From NCBI GenBank assembly GCA_002314195.1, contig DCCQ01000074.1, positions 7,764 through 71,763 of the forward strand: DNA of 64,000 nucleotides, read 5' to 3'. Source of the stretch: Bacteroidales bacterium UBA1077 (lineage in GTDB: Bacteria > Bacteroidota > Bacteroidia > Bacteroidales > UBA932). Made by a program: the position numbers and the translations under genes. This document shows positions 7,863 through 17,585 of this stretch, in pieces; the first letter of the stretch is position 1, and every line of letters starts with the position of its first letter. Below the pieces are notes generated by a model. The model was not told where the DNA came from, did not search any database, and worked only from the letters and a program-made list of their open reading frames with translations.

Positions 7863-8405
7863 ATGTCAGTGTCTGATGACTACATAGTCAGAGGTCTTAG
7901 AAACCATGATGATGATGCTTACCGCTATCTGTTTGAGCATCATTATTCCTCATTGTGCGCCTTTGCCGAAATGATGGTGAAGGATTCCTACACGGCAGAG
8001 ACGATTGTCGGAGATCTTTTCTGTCACATTTGGGAGATGAACTCCAGGCTTGACATCAAAGGAGATCTCAGATCATATTTAGTTACCGCTGTCAAGCGCC
8101 GCTGCATCAACTTCCTTGACCAGAATTTCGTAAGGAAGGAGATTAGCGGTGATTTCGACGAGGAGATGGTAACTCAAGAGAGTCCGACCGGGCAACTTCT
8201 CATGAGAGAACTTGACGGCAAAATAAAATCCGCCATAGACGCTCTTCCAGAGAAAACGCGCCGTGTCTTTAAGAAAAGCCGTTTTGAGGGAAAAACCTAT
8301 GCCGAGATTTCAGAAGAACTGGGCATTTCCGTCAACACCGTGAAATATCACATGCGAGAAGCGCTTTCTAATCTTACCGAAGCGTTGGAAGGTTATATTT
8401 TTTAA
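7863..8405 (+). CDS. ECF RNA polymerase sigma factor (Bacteroides SusCD-linked type)
   Basis: 180 residues. Region 2 lies near residues 15-90 (YRYLFEHHYSSLCAFA, then SYTAETIVGDLFCHIWE) and region 4 near 120-175, with the helix-turn-helix YAEISEELGISVNTVKYHMREALSNL. With the FecR gene just after it, this is the classical trans-envelope pair that switches on the SusC/SusD genes downstream when substrate reaches the outer membrane. It acts in the cytoplasm by directing RNA polymerase. Confidence 0.93.
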   Translation: MSVSDDYIVRGLRNHDDDAYRYLFEHHYSSLCAFAEMMVKDSYTAETIVGDLFCHIWEMNSRLDIKGDLRSYLVTAVKRRCINFLDQNFVRKEISGDFDEEMVTQESPTGQLLMRELDGKIKSAIDALPEKTRRVFKKSRFEGKTYAEISEELGISVNTVKYHMREALSNLTEALEGYIF

Positions 8406-8477
8406 TTTTTTCAGCCCTTTCACTACCCGTACATCTTTTTTGCCTGTCTGTATTGCGTTAATCGACAAATACACGAC

Positions 8478-9464
8478 ATGGACGACATAGATGTAATAAT
8501 AGCCACCTATCTGACGGGCAACGCTTCTGTGGAAGAAATGAGATCCCTTAAGGAATGGATTGCCAAGGATAAGGAAAATATGGCTTATTTCCAGAAAAGA
8601 AGGGAAGTTTGGCTGGCTTCAAGCGGAGCCAAGTATGATTCGGCGAATGCTTATTCGCGTTTCCAGAGAAAGGTGCATAAGCATGGGGTTGTGCGCAGGA
8701 GGACATTCTCCCGCTATCTTGCAATAGGACTTGCCGGGGCGGCATGCCTGCTGGTGTGCGTGTCCCTTTCATTCCGTAAAGGTGCCGACAGTGTCCGTGA
8801 ACCGGCTGCGCTTGCTGAGTTTTCCGTGTCAGCCCCTGCTGGCTCTACAACTTCTGTAACACTTCCCGATGGCACAATAGTGAAGTTGAATTCCGATTCG
8901 CATATCTCATATCGCCAGAGTTTCGGAATGACTGAAAGGAACATCACCCTTTACGGAGAAGCTTTCTTTGATGTGACGCACGATGAGTCGCTTCCTCTGA
9001 CGGTAAGCGTCAATGGCGCCACAATCAGGGATATCGGTACAAAATTCAACATCAATGCGCATAACAATAATGATTTTATTTCGGTGTCAGTTGTTGAAGG
9101 AAGCGCGGAAGTCCACAATCTTCTTGGCAACGGCAAGGAACACGCTGTGCTCAATGCCAGCCAGACCGCGGAGATCTCTAAGGAAGACGGGCATATGAAA
9201 GTCAGTACGCAGTCATCCCTTTCTCCGGCCGAGTGGATAGACGGAGCGATATTGTTCGAAAACTCTACCCTTGTCACCATAGCCAACGAACTGTCCCGTC
9301 GTTATAAAGTACATGTCATGATCACGAGAGAGGAACTCAAGTCCATGAGGTTTTACTGCTGTTTCGCCGGAGAGAGTTATACTCTTCAGGACATTCTGTC
9401 CTCTCTTGAGGCAACTGGCAAGGTGAAATGTGAAAAAAATGGATCCACAATATTATTCAATTAA
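8478..9464 (+). CDS. FecR-family anti-sigma factor
   Basis: 328 residues. A cytosolic N-terminal part (1-75, MDDIDVIIATYLTGNASVEE) binds the sigma factor, one membrane helix spans about 79-98, and the periplasmic FecR domain (about 115-215: SVTLPDGTIVKLNSDSHISY, ITLYGEAFFDVTHD, IGTKFNINA) receives the signal. A C-terminal STN-like DUF4974 domain covers about 245-328. It should hold back the sigma factor encoded just upstream until contacted by the N-terminal domain of the SusC protein downstream. Confidence 0.93.
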   Translation: MDDIDVIIATYLTGNASVEEMRSLKEWIAKDKENMAYFQKRREVWLASSGAKYDSANAYSRFQRKVHKHGVVRRRTFSRYLAIGLAGAACLLVCVSLSFRKGADSVREPAALAEFSVSAPAGSTTSVTLPDGTIVKLNSDSHISYRQSFGMTERNITLYGEAFFDVTHDESLPLTVSVNGATIRDIGTKFNINAHNNNDFISVSVVEGSAEVHNLLGNGKEHAVLNASQTAEISKEDGHMKVSTQSSLSPAEWIDGAILFENSTLVTIANELSRRYKVHVMITREELKSMRFYCCFAGESYTLQDILSSLEATGKVKCEKNGSTILFN

Positions 9465-9490
9465 GTTTAACCACAAAAATGCACAATTAA

Positions 9491-12400
9491 ATGAACCCTA
9501 GATTAAAGGCCTGCATTATGATAGTGACGGCTGTGTTGACGGGAACGGTCGCATTTGCCCAGGGAATAAACCTTCATTTGAAGAATACGCCCGTGCGGAA
9601 AGCGATAACGGAACTTCAAAGACAGAGCGGTTATTCATTTGTCTTCGCTTCGGAAGATCTAAACACAGGGACGATAGTGAGCGTCGATGCTGACTCCATA
9701 GAGTCGGCTATCGCCCAGATTCTGAAAGGTCAGGATGTGACTTATGTTATTGATGGGACTAAAGTGACTATCAGAAAGGCGGTCAAGGCATCTTCACCGG
9801 ATATGAACATCTCCGGTAAAGTCGTTGATGAAAATGGCGAACCAGTAATCGGCGCTGCTGTGGTGCACCGGTCATCAGGCGACGGCTCCATCACAGATGT
9901 CTCCGGTAATTATGCATTGACGGCAAAGCAAGGAGATGAGATCGTTGTGTCTTCCCTCGGTTATGTTGACAATGCGTTTGTTGTCGGGATACGATCCAAA
10001 TATGATGTTGTCATGGAGGAGGAAAGAAAAAGTTTGGACGAGGCTGTCGTCATCGGTTATGGCACGACTACAAGAAAGAACCTTACCACGGCGGTCTCCA
10101 GCATCTCGGCCGACAAGGTCACAAAGGCCGCTGTCAGCAATGTTTCGGGCCTTCTCCTTGGCCGCGCCGCTGGTGTCCAGTCAAATATTTCCAGCCCTCA
10201 GCCTGATGGAGCCGTCAACATAAGCATTCGTGGCGGCAGCACTCCTGTCTATGTCGTTGATGGTGTTGTGATGCCAAGCACTGCGGTCGAATCCAGCGCT
10301 GCCGGCTCATCCTATCTGACATCCTCGATTAACCGTTCTGGCCTCGGTGGCCTTAACCCGGAGGACATTGAGTCGATTGAGATCCTTAAAGACGCCTCCG
10401 CCGCGATTTATGGTATCGGAGCCTCGGACGGAGTTGTCATTATCACGACAAAGAAAGGTAAGCAGGGGCGTCCGATGGTGTCTTATTCCGGTAGTTACTC
10501 TTGGCTGCATAACACGAGGACATTGAAGGTACTCGATGCGTCCAGGTTCATGCGGCTCACCAATGCTTTCAGCAAGGAGGCCTACTACTATAACAAAGGG
10601 ATATATCCTTACGGTGATAACCTGTATGACGGAAATTGGGAGCCGGTATATTCCAATGAATATATAGCCGCCAACACCATAGACACTGATTGGACATCGA
10701 ATGTCCTCCGGACAGGTACTATCAACAATCAGAACGTTACTGTTCAAGGAGGTACAGATAAAATCCGGTACTATTTGGGTCTCAACTATTTCGATCAGGT
10801 GGGCACTGTATATAACTCGGGAATGAGAAGATATGTGATCAGGACCAACGTCACTGCGGAACTTTTCCCGTTCATCAGGCTGTCTACCACTCTCAACTAT
10901 AATAACAACAAGTACAAAAATTCAACTGTCGGCGCAGACCAGGTCGGTGGTCATAGTTATGGCGCCTATCAGGCCGCTGTCACCTATCCGCCAATCCTCG
11001 GAGCCACTGATGAGGCGGGAAATGCCACAATGTTTGGAAATGTGCCGAATCCGGCTGAACTTCTGAAGATAGACGACTCGACCGAGAAGAACTCCATATA
11101 CGTGAATTTCAACCTTGATGTCGACATCGTTAAGAATTGGCTGAAACTCAAAGGAGTGTATGGGATGGACAAGGAGACTGTGGAGAGAAAGTACTTTATT
11201 CCTTCAACAGTCTACTTCAATCAGACATACACTTCAAGAGGACAGATCGGCACCACTAATTATCAGAAACAGACCATTGAGGGAACGCTTGAGTTACACC
11301 ATCGTTTTGGAGATGTCGTTGATTTGACGGCTGTGGCCGGCATGGGCGTGTATTACACGAATTATTTTAATCATTATTTCTATTATACAAACACGATTGA
11401 TGCGATCGGGAACGACCTTGCCGGGGTCGCGGAGGGACCTTACACGGTCAATTCCTCTCGCTCTGCCAATGAAAAGAGGTCGCAGTTCGCGCGTGTGTCC
11501 GCCGACTTCCTTGACCGCTATGTCATCTCGGCATCGGTCCGTCGTGACGGAACAGACAAATTCTTCCCGTCAAAGAAGTACGGTGTCTTCCCTTCGGTCT
11601 CTGTCGCCTGGAAGATCACCGGCGAACAGTGGATGAAGAACGTGAAGTGGGTGAATCTTCTCAAGCTCCGTGCCTCTTATGGCCAGACAGGACGTGATAA
11701 TCTCGGAACGTCATTGTATGGCGTCTATACTTTGGGGAAGATAGTCTCCTTTGATCAGGGACAGACTAAATATCATCCTTATGTCCTCAGCGGAGAAGAC
11801 TACGATGATGTCTCTTGGGAGACCACGGAAATGAAAAACATCGCTCTTGATTTTTCTGTCCTTAATGACAGGGTGTGGGGAAGCGTAGATTTCTACCGTA
11901 ATGACGAGACCAACCAGCTGCTCTACGAAAACGCCAGCTGGAAAGATATGTTCACGAGTCGTCCGGTCAACGATGGACATTACAAAAGGCAGGGCATAGA
12001 GATTTCCGTCAACACCAGGAATATTGTCACCAAGAACTTTACATGGACTACAACTCTCAACTGGTCAAAGAATGCGACCACGTGGGTGAAAAGGGTCGCC
12101 AACTATGACTATGCCGTATATCAGCTTGACGCGGATGGAAATCCACTTCCTGATGAGCCTGTCAGCTACTATTATCACTACAAGTCTGCGGGAATAATCA
12201 ATTCAGACCGCAGCAATATGCCTGAGTCACAGATGTCGCTTGATGAATCATGGCGAATGCCTGGCGTCCCGATCATAGTTGACAAGAATAAGGATGGAAT
12301 CATTGATGTCAATGATGTCTATCGTGAGAATGTAGGTGACCCGAAATTCTATTTTGGTTTCGGCAACACCTTCACGTGGAAAAACTGGGATCTTGACATC

Positions 12401-12850
12401 TACTGTTACGGCCGTGTCGGAATCTCCAAATATAACAACGCCCTTGGGTATGCCAACACCTATAGCCTGACTACTTTGGGACGTAACGTTGGTCTGACGG
12501 CATTCGAGGATTACAACTCAATCACCAACCCTAATGGTACACTTGTGGGTTATGCCGCTCAGAAGTGCACCAACCTTCCTTACTCTCTTGGTGTCGACAA
12601 CAACCGCGAGGATGCGTCTTTCCTTAGGGTGAGAAACATAACTCTCGGCTATACTTTCGATGCCAGAAAACTGCGCGCGCTGAAAGGCTATGTGACTAGT
12701 GTCCGGCTTTATGCGGATGCCCAGAATCCTTTTATTTTCACGAACTTTACGATGATTGATCCAGAGATAAACACCGGAGGCGGCCAATCAACAGTTGTCA
12801 ACTACCCTCAGGCAAAGACATACTCTGTCGGTCTAAAGGTTCAATTTTAA
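9491..12850 (+). CDS. SusC/RagA-type TonB-dependent outer-membrane transporter with STN signalling domain
   Basis: 1119 residues. A signal peptide (1-24, ending VAFAQ) is followed by an STN domain (about 26-95) that talks to FecR. Next come a carboxypeptidase-regulatory-like domain (about 107-180, ISGKVVDENGEPVIGAAVV), a plug domain (about 190-320, including SLDEAVVIGYGTTTRKN) and a long beta-barrel ending in KTYSVGLKVQF with a terminal Phe. It imports a ligand captured by its SusD partner, encoded 12 bases downstream, using TonB energy. The STN domain marks it as a signalling transporter that controls its own locus. The substrate cannot be read from the sequence. Confidence 0.95.
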   Translation: MNPRLKACIMIVTAVLTGTVAFAQGINLHLKNTPVRKAITELQRQSGYSFVFASEDLNTGTIVSVDADSIESAIAQILKGQDVTYVIDGTKVTIRKAVKASSPDMNISGKVVDENGEPVIGAAVVHRSSGDGSITDVSGNYALTAKQGDEIVVSSLGYVDNAFVVGIRSKYDVVMEEERKSLDEAVVIGYGTTTRKNLTTAVSSISADKVTKAAVSNVSGLLLGRAAGVQSNISSPQPDGAVNISIRGGSTPVYVVDGVVMPSTAVESSAAGSSYLTSSINRSGLGGLNPEDIESIEILKDASAAIYGIGASDGVVIITTKKGKQGRPMVSYSGSYSWLHNTRTLKVLDASRFMRLTNAFSKEAYYYNKGIYPYGDNLYDGNWEPVYSNEYIAANTIDTDWTSNVLRTGTINNQNVTVQGGTDKIRYYLGLNYFDQVGTVYNSGMRRYVIRTNVTAELFPFIRLSTTLNYNNNKYKNSTVGADQVGGHSYGAYQAAVTYPPILGATDEAGNATMFGNVPNPAELLKIDDSTEKNSIYVNFNLDVDIVKNWLKLKGVYGMDKETVERKYFIPSTVYFNQTYTSRGQIGTTNYQKQTIEGTLELHHRFGDVVDLTAVAGMGVYYTNYFNHYFYYTNTIDAIGNDLAGVAEGPYTVNSSRSANEKRSQFARVSADFLDRYVISASVRRDGTDKFFPSKKYGVFPSVSVAWKITGEQWMKNVKWVNLLKLRASYGQTGRDNLGTSLYGVYTLGKIVSFDQGQTKYHPYVLSGEDYDDVSWETTEMKNIALDFSVLNDRVWGSVDFYRNDETNQLLYENASWKDMFTSRPVNDGHYKRQGIEISVNTRNIVTKNFTWTTTLNWSKNATTWVKRVANYDYAVYQLDADGNPLPDEPVSYYYHYKSAGIINSDRSNMPESQMSLDESWRMPGVPIIVDKNKDGIIDVNDVYRENVGDPKFYFGFGNTFTWKNWDLDIYCYGRVGISKYNNALGYANTYSLTTLGRNVGLTAFEDYNSITNPNGTLVGYAAQKCTNLPYSLGVDNNREDASFLRVRNITLGYTFDARKLRALKGYVTSVRLYADAQNPFIFTNFTMIDPEINTGGGQSTVVNYPQAKTYSVGLKVQF

Positions 12851-12862
12851 ATATGCCATATA

Positions 12863-14497
12863 ATGAGAAAATATTTATCAATGATAGCGATTGCCGCCGC
12901 GGCCGTTTTGACAGCAAACTGCGAAGGCAACTTTGACCCAAAGATTTATGGTTCGTTCATTCAGTCTGTCTACCCTTCCACGGCGGAAGACTATAATTCG
13001 CTTGTCGTTTCGTGCTATGGAACGTTCAGTTCCTACTGGAACACAACAATGGGAGGAAGAACCATCAACTGTTGGTTCGGGCCGGCATGTGGGGTGATGA
13101 AGGTTTTCGATATGCCGACAGATATCAACGCACCGTGGAATACCAAGGGAACGGACTCTTGGCTATATTGGGGGCAGGCTGACTTTACAGAGGCTATGAC
13201 ATATTCCCGTGGCTATTCGGACAAGTATTGCTCACATTTCCAAACCGTCTCCAATGTCACTCGAATGACCAAGATCATGCAGACCATCCGGGACGCTTCG
13301 TCCGATGTGCTTAACGATGAAAGGAAAGAGGATCTTCTCGGTGAGATGTACCTCCTGCGCGGATTCTCCATGTACCTGATGCTGCACAAATATGGACCTC
13401 TTCCATATGTCACTGATCCCGAAAAGGTGAAGGATACCGATGAACTGAATGATTACCGGCGTCCCAGCCTTAAGGAGGCAGCCGAACTCATAACTTCGGA
13501 TCTTGAGAATGCCGTCAGATATGTTCCTGCTTATGAGGAAGTCACGGAGAAAGGCCGCTACAACAAGGACTTCGCGAGATTCCTTCTGATGCACCACTAT
13601 CTTAATGAAGGTTACTATATGGATGGATACTATGCGAAAGCTATAGAGATGTACAAGGAACTCAAAACGTCCGCGGCAGGATATGGTCTATACGTGAATG
13701 GATCCAACCCGTTCCAGGAGCAGTTCGCTTCGGCCAACAAGTTCAACTGTGAGACTATTATGTCAATAAGTGTCAACCCTGCGTCGACGGGCGCAGACTT
13801 CGGAAACTACAATGCCACATGTCTTTATATGTACCCTAACGACGCCAAGCTTGATGACGAGGCAGCAAATCCTGAGTTCTGCAAGGCAAACACATGGTCT
13901 CAGTACTACAATATTTCTCCTTACTTTTATAATACGTTTGAGTCTGGCGACCTAAGGGCGAAGTGTATCATCACATCCTATGTCACGAAGACAGGTGCCA
14001 ATGTCGGTCCATCCAACATAGGCTCGACATGGGATGGCTACATCAACAACAAGTTCAAACCGGAACAGAAGAAAAATTACCAGCCGATGGACATTCCGAT
14101 GGCGAGGTGGGCGGATGTGCTTCTGATGTACGCCGAGGCTGACGCCCGCCTGAATGGTTCTGTCTCAAAGGAGGCTTTGAGTGCTGTAAATAAAGTGCGT
14201 GCAAGAGCCGGCCTTGGCGGATTGTCCTCGGCAAAGACCGCATCAGTACATGCTTTCCTTGACGCGATACTTGACGAGCGTGGACATGAACTGTTCTATG
14301 AAGGACAACGCAAGATAGACCTCATCAGATTTAACTGCTTCGCCCAAAAGAATTTTCTGGCGAAAGGAATCGTCCCTAAGTCGCAGTATGTTCCGATTCC
14401 TAATTACGCCGTGCAGCAAGCGGCTGAGGCTGGTGTCGAGATAGCGCAGTATTGGCAGCGTGATGAGTACGATCAGGATCTCGCCCGCGCGAAATAA
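12863..14497 (+). CDS. SusD/RagB-family substrate-binding lipoprotein
   Basis: 544 residues. The lipoprotein signal leads to Cys20 (AAVLTANCEGNFD). The N-terminal SusD-like region carries TPR-type helices (MYLLRGFSMYLMLHKYG). The C-terminal RagB region has the family hallmarks IPMARWADVLLMYAEADARLNG, VNKVRARAGL, LDERGHELFYEGQRKIDLIRF and a late IPNYAV. It forms the lid over the SusC barrel and binds the ligand at the cell surface. Confidence 0.95.
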   Translation: MRKYLSMIAIAAAAVLTANCEGNFDPKIYGSFIQSVYPSTAEDYNSLVVSCYGTFSSYWNTTMGGRTINCWFGPACGVMKVFDMPTDINAPWNTKGTDSWLYWGQADFTEAMTYSRGYSDKYCSHFQTVSNVTRMTKIMQTIRDASSDVLNDERKEDLLGEMYLLRGFSMYLMLHKYGPLPYVTDPEKVKDTDELNDYRRPSLKEAAELITSDLENAVRYVPAYEEVTEKGRYNKDFARFLLMHHYLNEGYYMDGYYAKAIEMYKELKTSAAGYGLYVNGSNPFQEQFASANKFNCETIMSISVNPASTGADFGNYNATCLYMYPNDAKLDDEAANPEFCKANTWSQYYNISPYFYNTFESGDLRAKCIITSYVTKTGANVGPSNIGSTWDGYINNKFKPEQKKNYQPMDIPMARWADVLLMYAEADARLNGSVSKEALSAVNKVRARAGLGGLSSAKTASVHAFLDAILDERGHELFYEGQRKIDLIRFNCFAQKNFLAKGIVPKSQYVPIPNYAVQQAAEAGVEIAQYWQRDEYDQDLARAK

Positions 14498-14520
14498 TCA
14501 ACGTTAAAGAATCAAGATAA

Positions 14521-16254
14521 ATGAACAGAATATTCAGAACACTTGCAGTCGCGCTTGGTTATTGCCTTGCGCTTGCTTCAGGAGGTTGTGACTCCTATGA
14601 TGGCCATACCGACTTCGCGGTTCCCATGCAGGATGATCCATCGAAGGTCAAGAATCCCATTGTCGCCGCACAGATTCAGGATAAGGGGGTCTGGGTTGAT
14701 GGTGTCATCAATGGATTCGGCATCACCTTTTACCTCAAGGAGGATCCTTCAGATTGGGACAACCTACCGATAAGGTTCACTTATGATGACAGGATTGTCT
14801 GCGAGGAAAATCTTCCCGGAACGGTTGATTTGACCAAAGACTGCACAGTCAAGGCGAAAGACAACTTTGTAGATGTCGCTTACTCCATAACCGCCGTTGA
14901 GTACTGCCCCCTTGAAAACATCATCGCCACGGTTGGGGAAGAAACCAGTGAGGGACTTCCGGGCCGCGACAGGACGGTTACTATGCTCTTTACCTCCCAA
15001 GGGCTTGAGTCCGCTTTGGTTGAGGTCGTTTTGAAGGACGGCGCGAAACTGCTCGCCCCGTCAGTTGGAAAATCCCGGCAGGATCTGACCAAACCGGTGA
15101 CAATCAAGGTTCAGGACGATATAAAGACTTATGAATATACCCTTTCGGCGATGTCTATGAATATGCCTGCCGAATGGCACAACATAACATCGTCGTACCA
15201 GGAGAAGGGTGGGGTGCTCCCAGGACATATAAAACTTTGCGAGAAGACGATTGACACAGGACTTGACATCAACAAGGTTGCCACGACAAGCCGTGTGGTT
15301 GTGGCGCTGATTCCTGCCGGACATGTGGATATGAAGATTCAGACAGGAGATACTGGTGGTGGAGCCAACTATTGGTATGCGACCTCCGAGCTTGGGGATG
15401 CGGTTTCTTCCAATGCCGCATACAGCCTGTTTGTCGGAGGAATGTCTGTCGGATTTCTGAAACCGGAACTTGTGCCAGGGTATATGAATAACGGTGCTAT
15501 CGGCCGTGAACCGTATGCGGACTGGAACAGTGTATATTACTATACCCCTCCGACAATAGGGGTGAAGAACGGGAAAGCAGAGATCAATTATGCCGAGGTT
15601 GTCAACGGGAAGCTGTACAAGTTCGATACTCCCCAGTTCGGAGCGGACAAATCTTCTTTCGACTTGTCAAAAGGCGAGATATGGGATGTGGACGCATTCG
15701 TGACCGGGTATTCGATTCCTCTTCACGATGGGGTCAAGGCGGTTGTTCATGATTATAATGAGGACTATGGCTCCGCGCAGAAAGAGTACACTGCGTTATG
15801 GCAGAAGGAGAGGTGCTTTCTGTTCAGCAACCTGAAAGATGGCGTCACCCTTGACAATGGCCGAAAGAATGGTGCCCGCAAGTTCATAGTGGATTATTGG
15901 AGCGAGACGAGTCCGTATAATGGTATGAAGTCTCTCTGGTGGGACGGCTCGCACATGGCGAGGGTTATGATGGGAACGCGCCCCAACGGAGACTTGATGA
16001 TCCTGATGGCGGAAAGGTATGCGGATTCTTTTGGAATTTACATTGACGCCGCCGGCAGCCCGTCACGAGGCATCACATTCAAGAATGGAATCACGGAACT
16101 TGCAGCTTTGGGTTGTACAGATGCCATTGCGTTCTCTATGAATGAGATGGCGGCCTGTGCGATTCAGAATGGCGCCAACGGGCTTGATGTCACAAAGAGC
16201 CTTAGGACGAAGGATAATGATGTGAAGAATTCAACCTATATCATGTTCAAGTAG
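14521..16254 (+). CDS. Surface lipoprotein with Ig-like repeats and a degenerate NAGPA-like C-terminal region
   Basis: 577 residues with a lipoprotein Cys at 23 (LASGGCDSYD). Residues about 40-215 read as two Ig-like DUF5018-type modules. The C-terminal 110 residues follow the pattern of phosphodiester glycosidase (NAGPA) domains: ARVMMGTRPNGDLMILMA, then SRGITFKNGITELAALGCTDAIAF. Where active members have a DGG(G)SS motif, this protein reads SMNEMAACAI, so it is probably a binding rather than an enzymatic domain. Its place directly after SusD fits a surface glycan- or ligand-binding protein of the same system. The NAGPA assignment rests on pattern comparison by eye. Confidence 0.65.
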   Translation: MNRIFRTLAVALGYCLALASGGCDSYDGHTDFAVPMQDDPSKVKNPIVAAQIQDKGVWVDGVINGFGITFYLKEDPSDWDNLPIRFTYDDRIVCEENLPGTVDLTKDCTVKAKDNFVDVAYSITAVEYCPLENIIATVGEETSEGLPGRDRTVTMLFTSQGLESALVEVVLKDGAKLLAPSVGKSRQDLTKPVTIKVQDDIKTYEYTLSAMSMNMPAEWHNITSSYQEKGGVLPGHIKLCEKTIDTGLDINKVATTSRVVVALIPAGHVDMKIQTGDTGGGANYWYATSELGDAVSSNAAYSLFVGGMSVGFLKPELVPGYMNNGAIGREPYADWNSVYYYTPPTIGVKNGKAEINYAEVVNGKLYKFDTPQFGADKSSFDLSKGEIWDVDAFVTGYSIPLHDGVKAVVHDYNEDYGSAQKEYTALWQKERCFLFSNLKDGVTLDNGRKNGARKFIVDYWSETSPYNGMKSLWWDGSHMARVMMGTRPNGDLMILMAERYADSFGIYIDAAGSPSRGITFKNGITELAALGCTDAIAFSMNEMAACAIQNGANGLDVTKSLRTKDNDVKNSTYIMFK

Positions 16255-16268
16255 TAAATGTTGTTTTT

Positions 16269-16295
16269 CTCCCTGCCGTTTTTGGCGGCAGGGAG
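16269..16295. terminator. Hairpin between the surface lipoprotein and the EEP lipoprotein genes
   Basis: CTCCCTGCCG pairs perfectly with CGGCAGGGAG around a 7-base loop. No T-run follows on either strand, so it may be an mRNA-stabilising or attenuating stem-loop rather than a full terminator. Confidence 0.55.
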
Positions 16296-16312
16296 ACAGT
16301 ATTCTTTCTGAT

Positions 16313-17227
16313 ATGAGAAAAACAGTTATAATAATATTGTCTCTGATACTCTGTTTCTGCGCATGCGCCAAGGACGATGGCGAGGACCGTCGGGAATCCT
16401 CGTCTGAAAAGGCTCCTGCTCTTACAGGAAATTGTGTGCGTATATGTTCGTACAACATGCTCTTCGAGAAGACAACTCCGGTAGAGGCAAGCCAGAGATG
16501 GGTCAACAGGGAGAAGGTTGTCACCGGTATTATGAATGACTACAATATTGACATTGTCGGTAGCCAGGAGGCTCTTACCTGGCAGGTGAACTCAATCCTC
16601 AAGCACGGAAAATACGGAAAGATAGGAGTTGACATAGCCGGCAAGACAAACGCTTTGAAGAATGAGAATGACGCTATCTTCTACCTGAAGTCCCGCTTTG
16701 AGGTCGTAAAGGATGGACAGTTCTGGTATTCGCTCACTCCGGACAAACCTAATACATGGGCATGGGATGCTACATATTCACGTGCCTGCACCTGGGGACT
16801 TTTCAAGGAAATCTCAACCGGTGCGGGATTCTACGTGTTCAACACTCATGTCCATCATCCTAACGACAACCCTGTCGCTCATATGGAAGAAGTGAAGATG
16901 CTGGTCCGCATGTCGGAAGAGATTAATTCTGAAGGTCTGCCGATGTTCTATACCGGCGATTTTAATTCCACCCCAGACCGTTCCGGAATCCTTTACATCG
17001 AGAGTAATGGGATGTCTGACTCCAGATCTGTGGCGACAGAGGTTTTCGGCCGGAGCAATACCTACCATGGTTTCAACACCGACCGGAATTATGGCTGGCG
17101 TTTGGATTATATATTTGTCAACAGCAGGGTAAAGGTTGATGTCTATCGATGTGAGGACTCGGAACTTATGACGCGCAAATGGGGGTCGGATCATCATCCG
17201 GTAATGATTGACGCGGAGATCAACTGA
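16313..17227 (+). CDS. Endonuclease/exonuclease/phosphatase-fold lipoprotein
   Basis: 304 residues with lipoprotein Cys18 (CFCACAKDD). All EEP-fold metal-site motifs are present: RICSYNM, GSQEA, NTHVHHPN, YTGDFNSTP, RLDYIFVN and the final SDHHPVMID. Such enzymes cleave phosphodiesters in nucleic acids, lipids or sugar phosphates; Bacteroidota lipoprotein members are common in polysaccharide loci and their substrates are mostly unknown. It is the last gene of the sigma-FecR-SusCD group, and its exported position suggests it trims phosphate-containing ligand outside the cytoplasm. Confidence 0.9.
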   Translation: MRKTVIIILSLILCFCACAKDDGEDRRESSSEKAPALTGNCVRICSYNMLFEKTTPVEASQRWVNREKVVTGIMNDYNIDIVGSQEALTWQVNSILKHGKYGKIGVDIAGKTNALKNENDAIFYLKSRFEVVKDGQFWYSLTPDKPNTWAWDATYSRACTWGLFKEISTGAGFYVFNTHVHHPNDNPVAHMEEVKMLVRMSEEINSEGLPMFYTGDFNSTPDRSGILYIESNGMSDSRSVATEVFGRSNTYHGFNTDRNYGWRLDYIFVNSRVKVDVYRCEDSELMTRKWGSDHHPVMIDAEIN

Positions 17228-17542
17228 TTGGCTTGTACACATTGGCTGGGAAATTCTTGATCAAGTCCAAAAGTATGTGTTCAGGCGTATAAGAACAGAG
17301 GCTTCCTGTTATTTGTCTTGGATGATTCTTGGGGCAAGTTCAAAAGCATGAGCAAAAAAGAATCCACCTGATTGTTGACTGGCTTATGTTGTTTCTTGCC
17401 CGCATCAAAGTCGGCACGGACGGCCAAAGAGGTTGCCTGTCGATGGCTTGCCGCCAGTTGACTCAATAAGTTCCATGGCGTAGAGCAGGTGCTTCAGGCT
17501 CTTTGCCGAGTAGTCTCAATAGTTTGTCCGGAGAAAACCTTG

Positions 17543-17585
17543 CTGGCCGGACAAAGCGCATGATCTCTGCATTTTGTCCGGCCAG
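17543..17585. repeat. 13-bp inverted repeat
   Basis: CTGGCCGGACAAA (17543-17555) and TTTGTCCGGCCAG (17573-17585) are perfect reverse complements with a 17-base loop. A third partial copy, TTTGTCCGGA, sits at 17523-17532. Confidence 0.7.
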
